From Candidatus Levyibacteriota bacterium (GTDB lineage Bacteria; Patescibacteria; Microgenomatia; Levybacterales; UBA12049): a DNA stretch of 64,000 bases. The stretch spans positions 1 through 64,000 of the forward strand of contig JACPGP010000016.1 of the NCBI GenBank assembly GCA_016182425.1, in the 5' to 3' direction. Both the position numbers and the translations under genes were made by a program. The notes below the pieces were generated by a model. It saw only the letters and a program-made list of their open reading frames with translations, was not told the origin of the DNA and did not search any database. Shown piece after piece: positions 49,692-59,164 of the stretch (the first letter of the stretch is position 1; each line of letters begins with the position of its first letter).

Positions 49692-52244
49692 ATGGCAAAA
49701 ATTACAGCAGGCAAAACCATTTTGCTTCTTGTTGATAAGCAGGCAATTATAGGAAGCGCTGTTGTTTCCGAAATACAAAAAGAGCAAAGCCAACAGCAAG
49801 TAGTATTTGTAACAGGAGCTATTTTTTTTGACCAAAAAGAGAACGTGTTTACGCTTTCCTATAGCAGAAAACTCCCTGTTATCCCAGATGGAGACTATTC
49901 ACATATTATGGTGGTATACGCCGGAGAACAGGAAATCCTTGGGTCTTTAGATTCTTTAATTAAAAAAGCACAAGAAACAAAAGGCAGATTTATTTTTGTT
50001 CTTCCCCAAGTGCTTAGCGAGAATAAAATTGTTAATGATGTTCTTTCTTCTTACGGGGAAGCGGTGGTTGTTTTTGTTGGCGATGTTTTTGGAGCAAACA
50101 GCAAGCAACAAACAGTTGTGGAGCAATTCTTGCATCAAGCAAAGACAGAAGAGCGCCTCGTTATTGAAGGCATGGGACTTGGGAAGACGCATCCGGTGTT
50201 TGTTGGGGATGTTGCCCAGGGAATACTGGAAGTGCTGTTTGGAAATATTGGAAAAGAGCGCAGGTTTTTTCTTTTTCCTAAGCACCCACCAACTAAACTC
50301 GGCTTAGCCAGAATCTTGCAGAAGATAGACCCAATTTTACGTATTGACTTTGTTGGCCAGGAGAAAGAGGAAAAAGAAAAAAAAACAAAAGAAGGGAAGT
50401 TTCTTTTGCCCGATTCCTACCCATTGGCAAAACGGATAAAGGAAGCATATGAGTCGTTGAGTTTGGAAGAAAAGCAAACACTTGACAATACCAGGGTCAG
50501 GCAGCGGATAAAAACTATTTTCTTTTTTAGCACATACTTTTTGTTTATCTTCTTTTTTTTACTATTTGCGGCCACATTTTTATTTTCGTTTGCTGGAGTA
50601 AAAAAGCTAGAGATGGCGATAGATGCGGTAAAAACAGGAGATATTCCCAAGGCTCGTGAAAGCGCTTCGTTAGCATCTGCCCTTTTTGTAACCGCTCAAA
50701 AAACGGCAACGGTTTTTTCAATGGATATGCTACAGGATAGGATTAAAGCGGGAAAAGACACGGCGTTTCTAATTGCTACGTTTATTCGTGGACTCGATGC
50801 TTTTTTCAAAGAAGAGGGAGAAGTTGCCGTTTCTCATTTTAGACAAGCACTTCAGTTGTGGCAGGTAATGAGAGCATCAGGGGATGTTCCTCAAGAAGCG
50901 TTTTATCTTTCAACAGAAAAGGTCACCGGTATTATTGATGTTTTGCCTAAACTACTTGGTTTTTATGAAGATAGAGTATATTTGGTATTGTTTCAAAACA
51001 ACATGGAGCTGCGTCCCGGCGGCGGATTTATTGGGTCGTATGCCATTGCAAAGCTTAAAAAAGGGAAGCTTTTAGATTTTTCTATTCACGACGTCTATGA
51101 TGCCGACGGACAGTTAAAAGGACATATTGAGCCTCCATTTGCCATTCGTCGCCACTTACCCTCTGTCCATTGGTACCTAAGAGACAGCAATTTTAATGTT
51201 GATTTTCCAAAAAGCGCATCTGCTTCTTCTTTTTTCCTAAAAACAGAAACCGGAACAAACGTAGATGGGGTAATTGCTGTAGATGTTTCTTTTGTCCGGC
51301 TTTTGCTTTCGGTAATAGGCAAGGTTGAGGTTTCCGATTATAAAGAGACAGTGGATGCAGAAAATTTGTATCTTCTCACACAAAAACACGCACAAGAGAA
51401 TTTTTTTCCTGGCAGCAATCAAAAGAAGGATTTTTTACGCTCTCTTTTCCAAGCTGTACAGATGCGTCTCTCTTCGGATAAATCTATTTCTTATATTGCG
51501 CTTCTTGAAGCACTTGTCAAAGGAATAAAAGAAAAACATTTACTTTTTGTATTTACCAATCAAAGCATACAGAATGTATTTACTGTCAATAGAATGTCCT
51601 CATCGCTTTGGGATGCGCGCGAAAAACAAAAGGATGACCTTAACGATTTCTTGGGTATTAGCGAGGTAAACCTGGGGGTAAATAAGGCAAATTACTTTGT
51701 GACAAGAAAGATAAAGCAGGAAGTGACTCTTACAAAAGATTTGGCAATCTTAGAAAAACTTACTATTAGATACAAAAATAATAGTGAAGACAAAATCCTG
51801 GGCGGAGATTATAAAAATTACATCCGTCTTATTCTTCCTTTAGGAACAAAGCTTTCCGAAATTACAATTGATAATGCTCCTCAGTCTATTATCAAAGCAG
51901 TGACAGACCCAAGCGTGTATGAAGGAAAACGTTTTGTAGCGCCTGTAGGATTAGAAGTAGAACAAACACAAGAAAATACGAAGGCGCTGTTTGGCTTTCT
52001 TCTTACTGTGCCACAGGGAAAAGAGGTAACAGTTGTGGTTTCGTATGAGTTGCCTAAAAAAGAGCTTCTTAATAATCAGTTTTATTATAATTTATGGCTT
52101 TTTAAGCAGCCGGGCACAGACGAATACCCATATGAATTTTCTATTTCTTACCCAGATTCAATAAAGGTGATTAAGGGGAGAGTCTTTGTTAAAAAGACTA
52201 TCTCTGAGGACGAGCTGATTGATGTTTCTTTTGCAAAGAAGTAG
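49692..52244 (+). CDS. Large membrane protein with DUF4012 domain
   Basis: 850 aa. N-terminal Rossmann-like region (1-215, KTILLLVDKQAIIGSAVV, VVYAGEQEIL), one membrane helix (about 270-295), then the DUF4012 domain: FQNNMELRPGGGFIGSYAIAKLKKGKLL, VHWYLRDSNFNVDFPKSA, TNVDGVIAVDVSFV. DUF4012 proteins occur with surface polysaccharide genes; function unknown. Downstream of the O-antigen ligase gene. Confidence 0.85.
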   Translation: MAKITAGKTILLLVDKQAIIGSAVVSEIQKEQSQQQVVFVTGAIFFDQKENVFTLSYSRKLPVIPDGDYSHIMVVYAGEQEILGSLDSLIKKAQETKGRFIFVLPQVLSENKIVNDVLSSYGEAVVVFVGDVFGANSKQQTVVEQFLHQAKTEERLVIEGMGLGKTHPVFVGDVAQGILEVLFGNIGKERRFFLFPKHPPTKLGLARILQKIDPILRIDFVGQEKEEKEKKTKEGKFLLPDSYPLAKRIKEAYESLSLEEKQTLDNTRVRQRIKTIFFFSTYFLFIFFFLLFAATFLFSFAGVKKLEMAIDAVKTGDIPKARESASLASALFVTAQKTATVFSMDMLQDRIKAGKDTAFLIATFIRGLDAFFKEEGEVAVSHFRQALQLWQVMRASGDVPQEAFYLSTEKVTGIIDVLPKLLGFYEDRVYLVLFQNNMELRPGGGFIGSYAIAKLKKGKLLDFSIHDVYDADGQLKGHIEPPFAIRRHLPSVHWYLRDSNFNVDFPKSASASSFFLKTETGTNVDGVIAVDVSFVRLLLSVIGKVEVSDYKETVDAENLYLLTQKHAQENFFPGSNQKKDFLRSLFQAVQMRLSSDKSISYIALLEALVKGIKEKHLLFVFTNQSIQNVFTVNRMSSSLWDAREKQKDDLNDFLGISEVNLGVNKANYFVTRKIKQEVTLTKDLAILEKLTIRYKNNSEDKILGGDYKNYIRLILPLGTKLSEITIDNAPQSIIKAVTDPSVYEGKRFVAPVGLEVEQTQENTKALFGFLLTVPQGKEVTVVVSYELPKKELLNNQFYYNLWLFKQPGTDEYPYEFSISYPDSIKVIKGRVFVKKTISEDELIDVSFAKK

Positions 52245-52249
52245 CTTTT

Positions 52250-53161
52250 ATGGAATTTGCCTCAATTATTTTAACCATACTTGGTTTAGCGTTGTTTGAA
52301 ACAGTAAGTTCTGTTGATAATGCCATCATTAACGCAGAGGTGCTTTCTACCATGCAGCAAAAAGCGCGAAAATGGTTTTTGCTCTGGGGAATCTTGTTTG
52401 CGGTATTTATTATGCGTGGTCTTTTACCAACTGTTATTATTTGGGCGACAAACCCGTCCTTGGGACCAATTGAGGCGATCACAGCCACATTTAGCAATGA
52501 TCCCAAGGTTATCGAGTCAATTGAAGCATCTTCTCCCATACTTTTAATGGGAGGCGGTGTTTTTTTGCTCTTTCTCTTTTTCCACTGGCTTTTTGTCGAG
52601 CCAAAACACTATGGTTTAAAAGGGGAGCGGTTTTTCTACTCCCAAGCTCCGTGGTTTTACGCAGTCGTTTCGGTGCTGCTAACAATTATTGTGTGGTTTG
52701 CTCTCCAAGAAAACCCGCTCGTGGCATTTGGCGCGGTTGTTGGTTCTACAGCCTTTTTTATCACCCATGGATTTAAACAGAACGCCGAGGCAGAAGAAAA
52801 ACGACTGATGGAAAAAGGAAGATCAGACATAAGTAAAATTTTGTATCTGGAAGTTATTGATGCCACGTTTTCTATAGATGGTGTTTTGGGAGCTTTTGCC
52901 TTTACGCTTTCTGTGCCACTCATTCTTCTTGGTAATGGCTTAGGATCTATAGTATTGCGTCAGTTAACTATTGGTAATATAGAGCGGATTAAAAAATATA
53001 TCTATTTAAAAAATGGCGCCATGTATTCAATTTTGTTTTTAGGAACAATTATGGTGCTCGATGCTTTTGGATTTCACATTCCACCTTACGCCTCACCTGT
53101 TGCCACATTTGGCGCGGTTGGATACTTCTTTTATCGCTCAACAAAAGAGAAGAAAGAATAA
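52250..53161 (+). CDS. DUF475/TerC-like membrane protein
   Basis: 303 aa. About nine helices. LFETVSSVDNAIINAEVLSTM and EVIDATFSIDGVLGAFAFTLS are the two Asp-bearing membrane motifs of DUF475/TerC family proteins, which are linked to metal-ion handling during protein export. Starts 5 bases after the DUF4012 gene. Confidence 0.9.
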   Translation: MEFASIILTILGLALFETVSSVDNAIINAEVLSTMQQKARKWFLLWGILFAVFIMRGLLPTVIIWATNPSLGPIEAITATFSNDPKVIESIEASSPILLMGGGVFLLFLFFHWLFVEPKHYGLKGERFFYSQAPWFYAVVSVLLTIIVWFALQENPLVAFGAVVGSTAFFITHGFKQNAEAEEKRLMEKGRSDISKILYLEVIDATFSIDGVLGAFAFTLSVPLILLGNGLGSIVLRQLTIGNIERIKKYIYLKNGAMYSILFLGTIMVLDAFGFHIPPYASPVATFGAVGYFFYRSTKEKKE

Positions 53162-53163
53162 GC

Positions 53164-53805
53164 TTACTTTTTTAAAATTTGCGCAATAAGTGAAACAAAT
53201 ACCACGCGAAGTTGCGCTCGTTGCTCCTTGGTTTTTACTGCCTGATAAATACCAGGGGCGATAGATATAAGAATAATAGCAGCAATAATTGGAAGAAGAT
53301 ACCGATCAACATCTGGGATGGTTTTCCCTAAGTAAAATCCTGCCAAGGGTAATCCCACTGCCCAGAGAAACGCACCAACAATATTGTAGGAGAGAAATTT
53401 TACATAAGGCATATCGCCCATACCGGCAACGATTGGCGCAAAAGTACGAATAAGTGGCATGAATCGTGCCAGAATAATTGTTTTACCTCCGTGTTTGTCA
53501 TAAAAGTTTTTTGCCCGGATAAGATGATCTTTATGGAAGAAAAATGAATCCGAACGTCGAAAAAGTCGTTTTCCCACCCGGTGTCCAAACGCATACCCCG
53601 TACTGTCTCCTAGAACAGCAGCAAGAAAAAGAAGAGCACAGACAGCTCTTATATCTAAATATCCTTGTGAGGCTATAAAGCCTGTGGTAAAAAGAAGACT
53701 GTCGCCTGGAAGAAAAAATCCAACCAAAAGCCCTGTCTCTGCAAAGACAATGGAAAAAATACCAACGTAACCAACGGTTTTAATGAACACCTCTAAATCA
53801 GGCAC
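53164..53805 (-). CDS. DedA-family membrane protein
   Basis: 213 aa. FAETGLLVGFFLPGDSLLF, GDSTGYAFGHRVGKRL, HGGKTIILARFMPLIRTFAPIVAGMG match the DedA signature including the conserved Arg residues. Family: phospholipid or undecaprenyl-phosphate flippase. Overlaps the pgk stop by 8 bases and is last of the operon. Confidence 0.93.
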   Translation of the reverse strand: MPDLEVFIKTVGYVGIFSIVFAETGLLVGFFLPGDSLLFTTGFIASQGYLDIRAVCALLFLAAVLGDSTGYAFGHRVGKRLFRRSDSFFFHKDHLIRAKNFYDKHGGKTIILARFMPLIRTFAPIVAGMGDMPYVKFLSYNIVGAFLWAVGLPLAGFYLGKTIPDVDRYLLPIIAAIILISIAPGIYQAVKTKEQRAQLRVVFVSLIAQILKK

Positions 53806-54913
53806 TTTTCCTCCTTAGGGCTTCGATGCCGGGAAGGGTGCCTTTTTCGATCAGCTCCAGCATGGCGCCGCCGCCTGTTGAAACATGGGTGATTTTGTCA
53901 AGGTCTTTGTTTCCAGAAACAGATGCAAGCGTATCTCCACCACCAACAAGAGAAAACGCACGCTTATTATTTACAACTGCCCTAAAAATTGCATTGGTGC
54001 CTTTGGCAAATCGTTTATCTTCAACAAGCCCCACAGGCCCATTCCAGACAATTGTTTTTGCTTTACTGATTACATCAGTAAATGCTTTTGCTGTTCTCGG
54101 GCCAATATCAAGAATTTTGTTTTCAAGACCAGCTGTGTCTATGGGTAAGAGAAGAGAAACATTTTTTTTCTTGGCAAGATTTAATATTTTTTGGGTTATT
54201 TCTGGTTCTTGGTTTTGAAGAAATGCATTGGCAATGCCTCCTCCTAAAAGAAGATAATCAACAACATCAAGAAGCTTGGAAAGCAGAATAATTTTGGTGG
54301 AGATTTTTGCTCCTCCAATTATTGCCACTACCGGTTTTTGGGGTTTTTGCATAAGTTTTTGAATTGCTCGTATTTCTTTTTCCAAAAGTAATCCAGCGTA
54401 AGAGGGGAGAAGTCTGGTAATACCAACAACAGATGCAGCATCTCTGTGTGAAACCCCAAATGCATCATTAACATATACAGTTCCTAACTGGCTAAGTTTT
54501 TGGGCAAAAATATCGTCGTTTATTTTCTCGCCTGGATAGAACCGAATATTTTCCAGAAGAACAATATCGTTTGCGGTTTGTTTTTGAAGAGTTAGCTTTT
54601 CTTTTCCCGAAAGAAAATCCTCAATAAGTATGATATGTTTTTTAGACAAGAGTTTTTGCAGATACAAAACCACAGGTTTAAGGGAGAACTTATGCTCGCG
54701 TCCATTTGGACGGCCAAGATGAGAAACGAGGATGACTTTGTTTTTTTGTTTGAGTAGTAATTCTATAGTTGGGAGAGATTTAATAATGCGAATACCATCA
54801 GCGACTGTTTGTTTTTCGGTTAGGGGCACATTAAAGTCAACACGCAAAAGCACACGTTTTCCTTCAATTTTATTTTGACTAAGCAGTCTTATACCCCTGA
54901 GAAGATTATTCAT
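53798..54913 (-). CDS. pgk: Phosphoglycerate kinase
   Basis: 371 aa, slightly shorter than the usual 390-400. LLRVDFNVPL, SHLGRPNG, LLENIRFYPGEK, NDAFGVSHRDAASV, LLLGGGIANAFL and STGGGAMLELIEKGTLPGIEAL. Transfers phosphate between 1,3-bisphosphoglycerate and ADP. Overlaps fbp by 8 bases. Some substitutions at conserved sites (Ile for Leu/Met). Confidence 0.96.
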   Translation of the reverse strand: MNNLLRGIRLLSQNKIEGKRVLLRVDFNVPLTEKQTVADGIRIIKSLPTIELLLKQKNKVILVSHLGRPNGREHKFSLKPVVLYLQKLLSKKHIILIEDFLSGKEKLTLQKQTANDIVLLENIRFYPGEKINDDIFAQKLSQLGTVYVNDAFGVSHRDAASVVGITRLLPSYAGLLLEKEIRAIQKLMQKPQKPVVAIIGGAKISTKIILLSKLLDVVDYLLLGGGIANAFLQNQEPEITQKILNLAKKKNVSLLLPIDTAGLENKILDIGPRTAKAFTDVISKAKTIVWNGPVGLVEDKRFAKGTNAIFRAVVNNKRAFSLVGGGDTLASVSGNKDLDKITHVSTGGGAMLELIEKGTLPGIEALRRKSA

Positions 54914-55862
54914 GTATTATCTTGAGGAATTCTTTCACATTTTCCTTACTACCTATAGCAATCGGAACTCGTTGGCTTATGCTCGTTGGCTCAATAGAGA
55001 GGGGATTTTTCCCGTTTGATACTGCCATGCCGCCTGCTTTTTCCACAATAAAACTCATTGGATTTACCTCAAGTAAGAGACGCAGTTTCCCCTCTTTGTT
55101 TTTGGCATCAGCAGGGTAGAGAAAAATACCCCCCCTAAGAAGCGTTCTGTGTATATCCGCCACCATAGCGCCTATATAGCGCGCTTTATAAGTTTTAGAG
55201 GTTTTTAAGTGGGTAAGGTAGCGTTTTATTGGCTCGTCGTACAGTTCGTAATTACCCTCGTTTAGAGAATAGATGTTTCCCTTTTCTGGCATTTTTAGGT
55301 TAGGGGAGGAGAGAAGAAAGCTGCCAATGGCCGGATCGAGAGTGAATCCATTTATTGAATATTTAGAAGCATAGATAAATACAGTGCTTGGGCCGTAGAG
55401 GATGTAGCCGGCGGCAACTTGGTTTTCTCCCTTTTGCAAAATATTAGAGTTTCTGTGGTAGATAGAAAAAATTGTGCCGATAGGGCTATTACTGTCTATA
55501 TTTGAGGAACCATCGAGCGGGTCAAAAAAAACGATGTAATTACCAGCATTACTTTTTGGTGTGTAGATAATATCAGGAAGCTCTTCGGAGGCAATGGCAA
55601 AGACCTGCCCGCTTTCCAAAAGTATCTTGACAAGTAAGTCATTGCTGTATTCATCCAGCTTCTGCACCTCCTCGTCGTAAGCATTTTTATTGCCAGTTTT
55701 CCCCAAGATATCCACAAGGCCACTGCAACGAACATGACTGGCGATAATTTTAGCAGCATCCTGAATTTGCATCATGAGTATTGTAAAGCTGCCAGAAGCA
55801 GTTTTGGCTTTTCGTTCTTCTTCAAGAATAATGTCGCTTAAGGTTTTTATGTGATTAAACAT
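54906..55862 (-). CDS. fbp: Fructose-1,6-bisphosphatase class I
   Basis: 318 aa. FFDPLDGSSNIDSNSPIGTIFSIY holds the metal-binding Asp residues and DIHRTLLRGGIFLYP the substrate-binding region. Hydrolyses fructose 1,6-bisphosphate to fructose 6-phosphate. Between fba and pgk in one operon. Confidence 0.95.
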   Translation of the reverse strand: MFNHIKTLSDIILEEERKAKTASGSFTILMMQIQDAAKIIASHVRCSGLVDILGKTGNKNAYDEEVQKLDEYSNDLLVKILLESGQVFAIASEELPDIIYTPKSNAGNYIVFFDPLDGSSNIDSNSPIGTIFSIYHRNSNILQKGENQVAAGYILYGPSTVFIYASKYSINGFTLDPAIGSFLLSSPNLKMPEKGNIYSLNEGNYELYDEPIKRYLTHLKTSKTYKARYIGAMVADIHRTLLRGGIFLYPADAKNKEGKLRLLLEVNPMSFIVEKAGGMAVSNGKNPLSIEPTSISQRVPIAIGSKENVKEFLKIIHE

Positions 55863-55865
55863 AAT

Positions 55866-56858
55866 CTAAAGTTTACCCTGCCTTGCAAGAGAGACCTTTT
55901 TACACCTTGCTAAAAATGAACCTTGGGCAAGTTTTATATTTTCATCTTTTCCAGCCCATGAAATTATGGCTTCATCTTGCAGTGCCCTGCCATAGGAATA
56001 ACTTAATTGCCACCGTCTACCAGGAATTAAGTTTATCTCATACAAATTTTCTGTTGCCTGATTGGGTGTTTGTCCGCCGGAAAGAAATACTATTCCCGGC
56101 ACTTCTTTTGGTACTACTTCCAAAAATGTTTCAACTGTGGCTTTAGCAATTTCTTTTGCAGAAGCTTTTGTAGTAGACAATTTAGCAGAAATTATCATGT
56201 TTGGCTTTAAAATAACTCCTTCCAAAACTACTTTATGGGCTCTCAACTTTTCAAAAGTCTTTTTTAAAGTTTTAGTGGAAACCTCCTTACATTTTTCTAA
56301 ATCAAAGTCTCCATCCATCAATACTTCTGGCTCAACTATGGGAACAATGCTTTGCTCCTGACAGAAAGCTGCATATATTGCTAAATTTTGGGCATTTGCT
56401 TCAATACAAGTATCTGTTGGTATGCCTTCACCAATTGTAATAACTGCTCTCCATTTGGCAAACTTTGCCCCAAAAGCTTTATACTCTTCTAGACGGCTCC
56501 TTAAGGAATCCAAACCTTCTGTGATTTTTTCCCCTGTGAAGTTAGGTAGATCAACAACGCCACGATCGACCTTTATTCCCGCTATTACACCTTTTCTTTG
56601 CAAATATTGCGGCACAGGAGTGCCATCAATACTTTGTCTTATGGTTTCATCATACAAAATCACGCCTGAAATATATTTCTCAAATTGAGGAGTTGAAAAA
56701 AGCATCTTTCTATAAGAAATATTTGTCTCGGGAGTTGATTTAAGGCCAATTTTGTCAAACCTTTTCTGAATGGTTTTAGAAGATTCATCTGCGGCCAAGA
56801 TACCTTTGCCTTTTGCAACCATAGCTTGAGCTGTCGATTTAAGAATTGTTATGTCCAT
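55866..56858 (-). CDS. fba: Fructose-bisphosphate aldolase class I
   Basis: 330 aa. MVAKGKGILAADESSKTIQKRF, VILYDETIRQ, KWRAVI, and EGVILKPNMI with the Schiff-base Lys; C-terminal GIVFLSGGQTPNQATENL. This is the animal/plant-type class I family, rarer in bacteria than class II. Cleaves fructose bisphosphate. 13 bases after gdh. Confidence 0.95.
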   Translation of the reverse strand: MDITILKSTAQAMVAKGKGILAADESSKTIQKRFDKIGLKSTPETNISYRKMLFSTPQFEKYISGVILYDETIRQSIDGTPVPQYLQRKGVIAGIKVDRGVVDLPNFTGEKITEGLDSLRSRLEEYKAFGAKFAKWRAVITIGEGIPTDTCIEANAQNLAIYAAFCQEQSIVPIVEPEVLMDGDFDLEKCKEVSTKTLKKTFEKLRAHKVVLEGVILKPNMIISAKLSTTKASAKEIAKATVETFLEVVPKEVPGIVFLSGGQTPNQATENLYEINLIPGRRWQLSYSYGRALQDEAIISWAGKDENIKLAQGSFLARCKKVSLARQGKL

Positions 56859-56871
56859 AATTTAGCAGCAA

Positions 56872-58134
56872 TTATTTTTGCTGTTTTTTCCAAGCTTTCT
56901 GTATTCTTTCCAGCGCTACAATATATGCTGCGTCGCGCAAACTCACCTGTCTTTTAGACTTCGCCATAAATACATCATCAACCGCTTTTTTCATATATGT
57001 TTTTAGTTTTTTATTTACCTTGTCTTCTGTCCAATCCTGGTTATGCATATTTTGATACCACTCAAAATACGATACGCAAACACCACCAGCATTGGCTAAA
57101 ATATCGGGTATTACTATAACGTTGTTTTTTTTCAATATCACATCAGCTTCATTTGTGGTTGGGCCATTGGCCAGCTCTAAGATAATTTTTGCCGATGTTT
57201 TTGCCGCGTTTGAGGCAGTAATAACATTTTCCAAAGCAGCGGGGACAAGTATGTCAACAGGAAGAGTTAGAAGCTCTTGGTTTTGGATCCATTTACCATT
57301 TTTTATATCACACACAGAGCCAACACAGTAGCAACCGGCAAGCATGCCCTTTTCCTTTTTACATTCAAGTGTTTTTTCTGGGCTTAATCCTTTTTCAACA
57401 TATATACCTTCTTTTGAATCTGATACGGCTACAACTTTCATACCAGCTTCTGCTAAAAAAAGAGCAGTATGATAGCCCACATTACCAAATCCTTGAACAG
57501 CAACAGTCATGCCTTTTGGATTTAGCCCAAGCTTTTGTAGTGTATGGAGAAGTGCGTAGCAACCGCCTCTTCCCGTTGCTTCATTTCTGCCAAGAGATCC
57601 ACCTTCGTCAACTGGTTTTCCCGTAACCACAGCCGGAGAATTTTTTCCTGCAATTTTACTGTATTCATCAACCAGCCAACCCATAATTTTTGCATTTGTA
57701 TTGACATCCGGAGCAGGAACGTCAGTGGTTGGACCCAAAATAGGGAAGAGTTTTTGCGTAAACGCTCGGGTTAATGTTTCGAGTTCTCTTTCCGAAAGTA
57801 TTTTTGGATCAACTGTAATACCGCCTTTTCCGCCACCAAAGGGAACATTAATAACAGCACATTTTATTGTCATCCAAAAAGCCAGAGCTTTAACCTCGTC
57901 CATGGAGACGTGGGGATGATAGCGAATTCCGCCTTTATATGGCCCAAGGGCGTTATTGTGCTGAACGCGGTAAGCAGGAAATGTAGTTATTGTGCCATCG
58001 TCGCGGCGAATTGGTAAAGAAACAGTAACAATCCTTTCCGGTTCGATAAGCGATGCAAGAAGAAGGGGGTCAAGGTTAATTTGCGATGCAACGCTATGGA
58101 GTTTTTGCTGGGCGCGCTTCCAAGGATTGTCCAT
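56872..58134 (-). CDS. gdhA: Glu/Leu/Phe/Val dehydrogenase (glutamate dehydrogenase)
   Basis: 420 aa. Catalytic Lys in INVPFGGGKGGI, then TDVPAPDVNTNAKIMGWL, VVTGKPVDEGGSLGRNEATGRGG, and the Rossmann motif QGFGNVGYH. Interconverts glutamate and 2-oxoglutarate plus ammonia. TATAAT ends 7 bases before the ATG. First gene of the operon gdhA-fba-fbp-pgk-dedA. Confidence 0.94.
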   Translation of the reverse strand: MDNPWKRAQQKLHSVASQINLDPLLLASLIEPERIVTVSLPIRRDDGTITTFPAYRVQHNNALGPYKGGIRYHPHVSMDEVKALAFWMTIKCAVINVPFGGGKGGITVDPKILSERELETLTRAFTQKLFPILGPTTDVPAPDVNTNAKIMGWLVDEYSKIAGKNSPAVVTGKPVDEGGSLGRNEATGRGGCYALLHTLQKLGLNPKGMTVAVQGFGNVGYHTALFLAEAGMKVVAVSDSKEGIYVEKGLSPEKTLECKKEKGMLAGCYCVGSVCDIKNGKWIQNQELLTLPVDILVPAALENVITASNAAKTSAKIILELANGPTTNEADVILKKNNVIVIPDILANAGGVCVSYFEWYQNMHNQDWTEDKVNKKLKTYMKKAVDDVFMAKSKRQVSLRDAAYIVALERIQKAWKKQQK

Positions 58135-58185
58135 GAAAGAAATTATATCATATTCTTGATATCTTCTGCTACAATAGAGAGTATC

Positions 58186-59157
58186 ATGAGGATACTTGTT
58201 ACCGGCGGAGCAGGGTATATTGGCAGTTTTGCTACTAAGGCACTTTTGGATAAGGGTTATAGCGTTGTTGTTTTAGATAGTTTGGAGAGAGGATATAAAG
58301 ATGCAATTGATAAACGAGCAGAAATTGTTGAGCTAGATATTTTAGATGCACAACGTCTTAGTAATGTTTTTGACAAGTATAGTTTTGAAGGAGTCATGCA
58401 TTTTGCAGGCTATATTTCTATGGAAGAATCAATGCAAGATCCAGGACTGTATTTTCATAAAAACACCACTGGTGGGCAAATGTTGATAGAGCAGGCAATA
58501 AAACATAACGTAAAATATTTTATTTTCTCCTCCACAGCTGGTGTATATGGTAATCCAGTAAAAGTGCCAATCCCAGAAGATCATCCTAAAAATCCCACCA
58601 ATCCATATGGAGAAAGTAAGCTAATGGTGGAGAGAGTTCTTTCTTGGTATCAAAAAATTCATGGGATTAGTTTTGCTGCGCTTCGTTATTTTAATGCTGC
58701 GGGAGCTTCTCTTGATGGAACCTTAGGCGAAGACCATCAGCCAGAAACTCATATTATTCCGCTGGCCATTAAAGCAGCATTAACAGGAGAAGAATTCATT
58801 TTATACGGCAGTGATTATAATACTAAAGATGGTAGTTGTGTTCGTGATTACATTCATGTCATAGATTTGGTAGAGGCACATCTTTTAGCCCTTCAGAAAC
58901 TACAAAGAGAAAAGGGTGACTACTTCTACAACGTGGGAACGGGCAAAGGTTACTCCAACAAAGAAGTTATAGCAACGGTACAAAAAATCAGCGGCATTAA
59001 TTTTGCTATAAAAGAAGCGTCAAGACGAGCAGGTGACGCAGAAACACTTATTGCCGATCCAACTCATATCCAAAAAGATCTTGGATTTTCCCCAAAGTAC
59101 TCGGATCTTGAAACAATTGTGAAATCTGCCTGGAAGTGGCATAGAAGGAAGCAGTAG
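58186..59157 (+). CDS. galE: UDP-glucose 4-epimerase
   Basis: 323 aa from ATG 58186 (earlier codons lie in the divergent gdh promoter). TGGAGYIGS Rossmann, SSTAGVYG with catalytic Ser, NPYGESK with Tyr-Lys, and ALRYFNAAGASLDG. Interconverts UDP-glucose and UDP-galactose for surface polysaccharide. -10 box TACAAT lies 10 bases upstream. Confidence 0.95.
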   Translation: MRILVTGGAGYIGSFATKALLDKGYSVVVLDSLERGYKDAIDKRAEIVELDILDAQRLSNVFDKYSFEGVMHFAGYISMEESMQDPGLYFHKNTTGGQMLIEQAIKHNVKYFIFSSTAGVYGNPVKVPIPEDHPKNPTNPYGESKLMVERVLSWYQKIHGISFAALRYFNAAGASLDGTLGEDHQPETHIIPLAIKAALTGEEFILYGSDYNTKDGSCVRDYIHVIDLVEAHLLALQKLQREKGDYFYNVGTGKGYSNKEVIATVQKISGINFAIKEASRRAGDAETLIADPTHIQKDLGFSPKYSDLETIVKSAWKWHRRKQ

Positions 59158-59164
59158 AAGTAGT

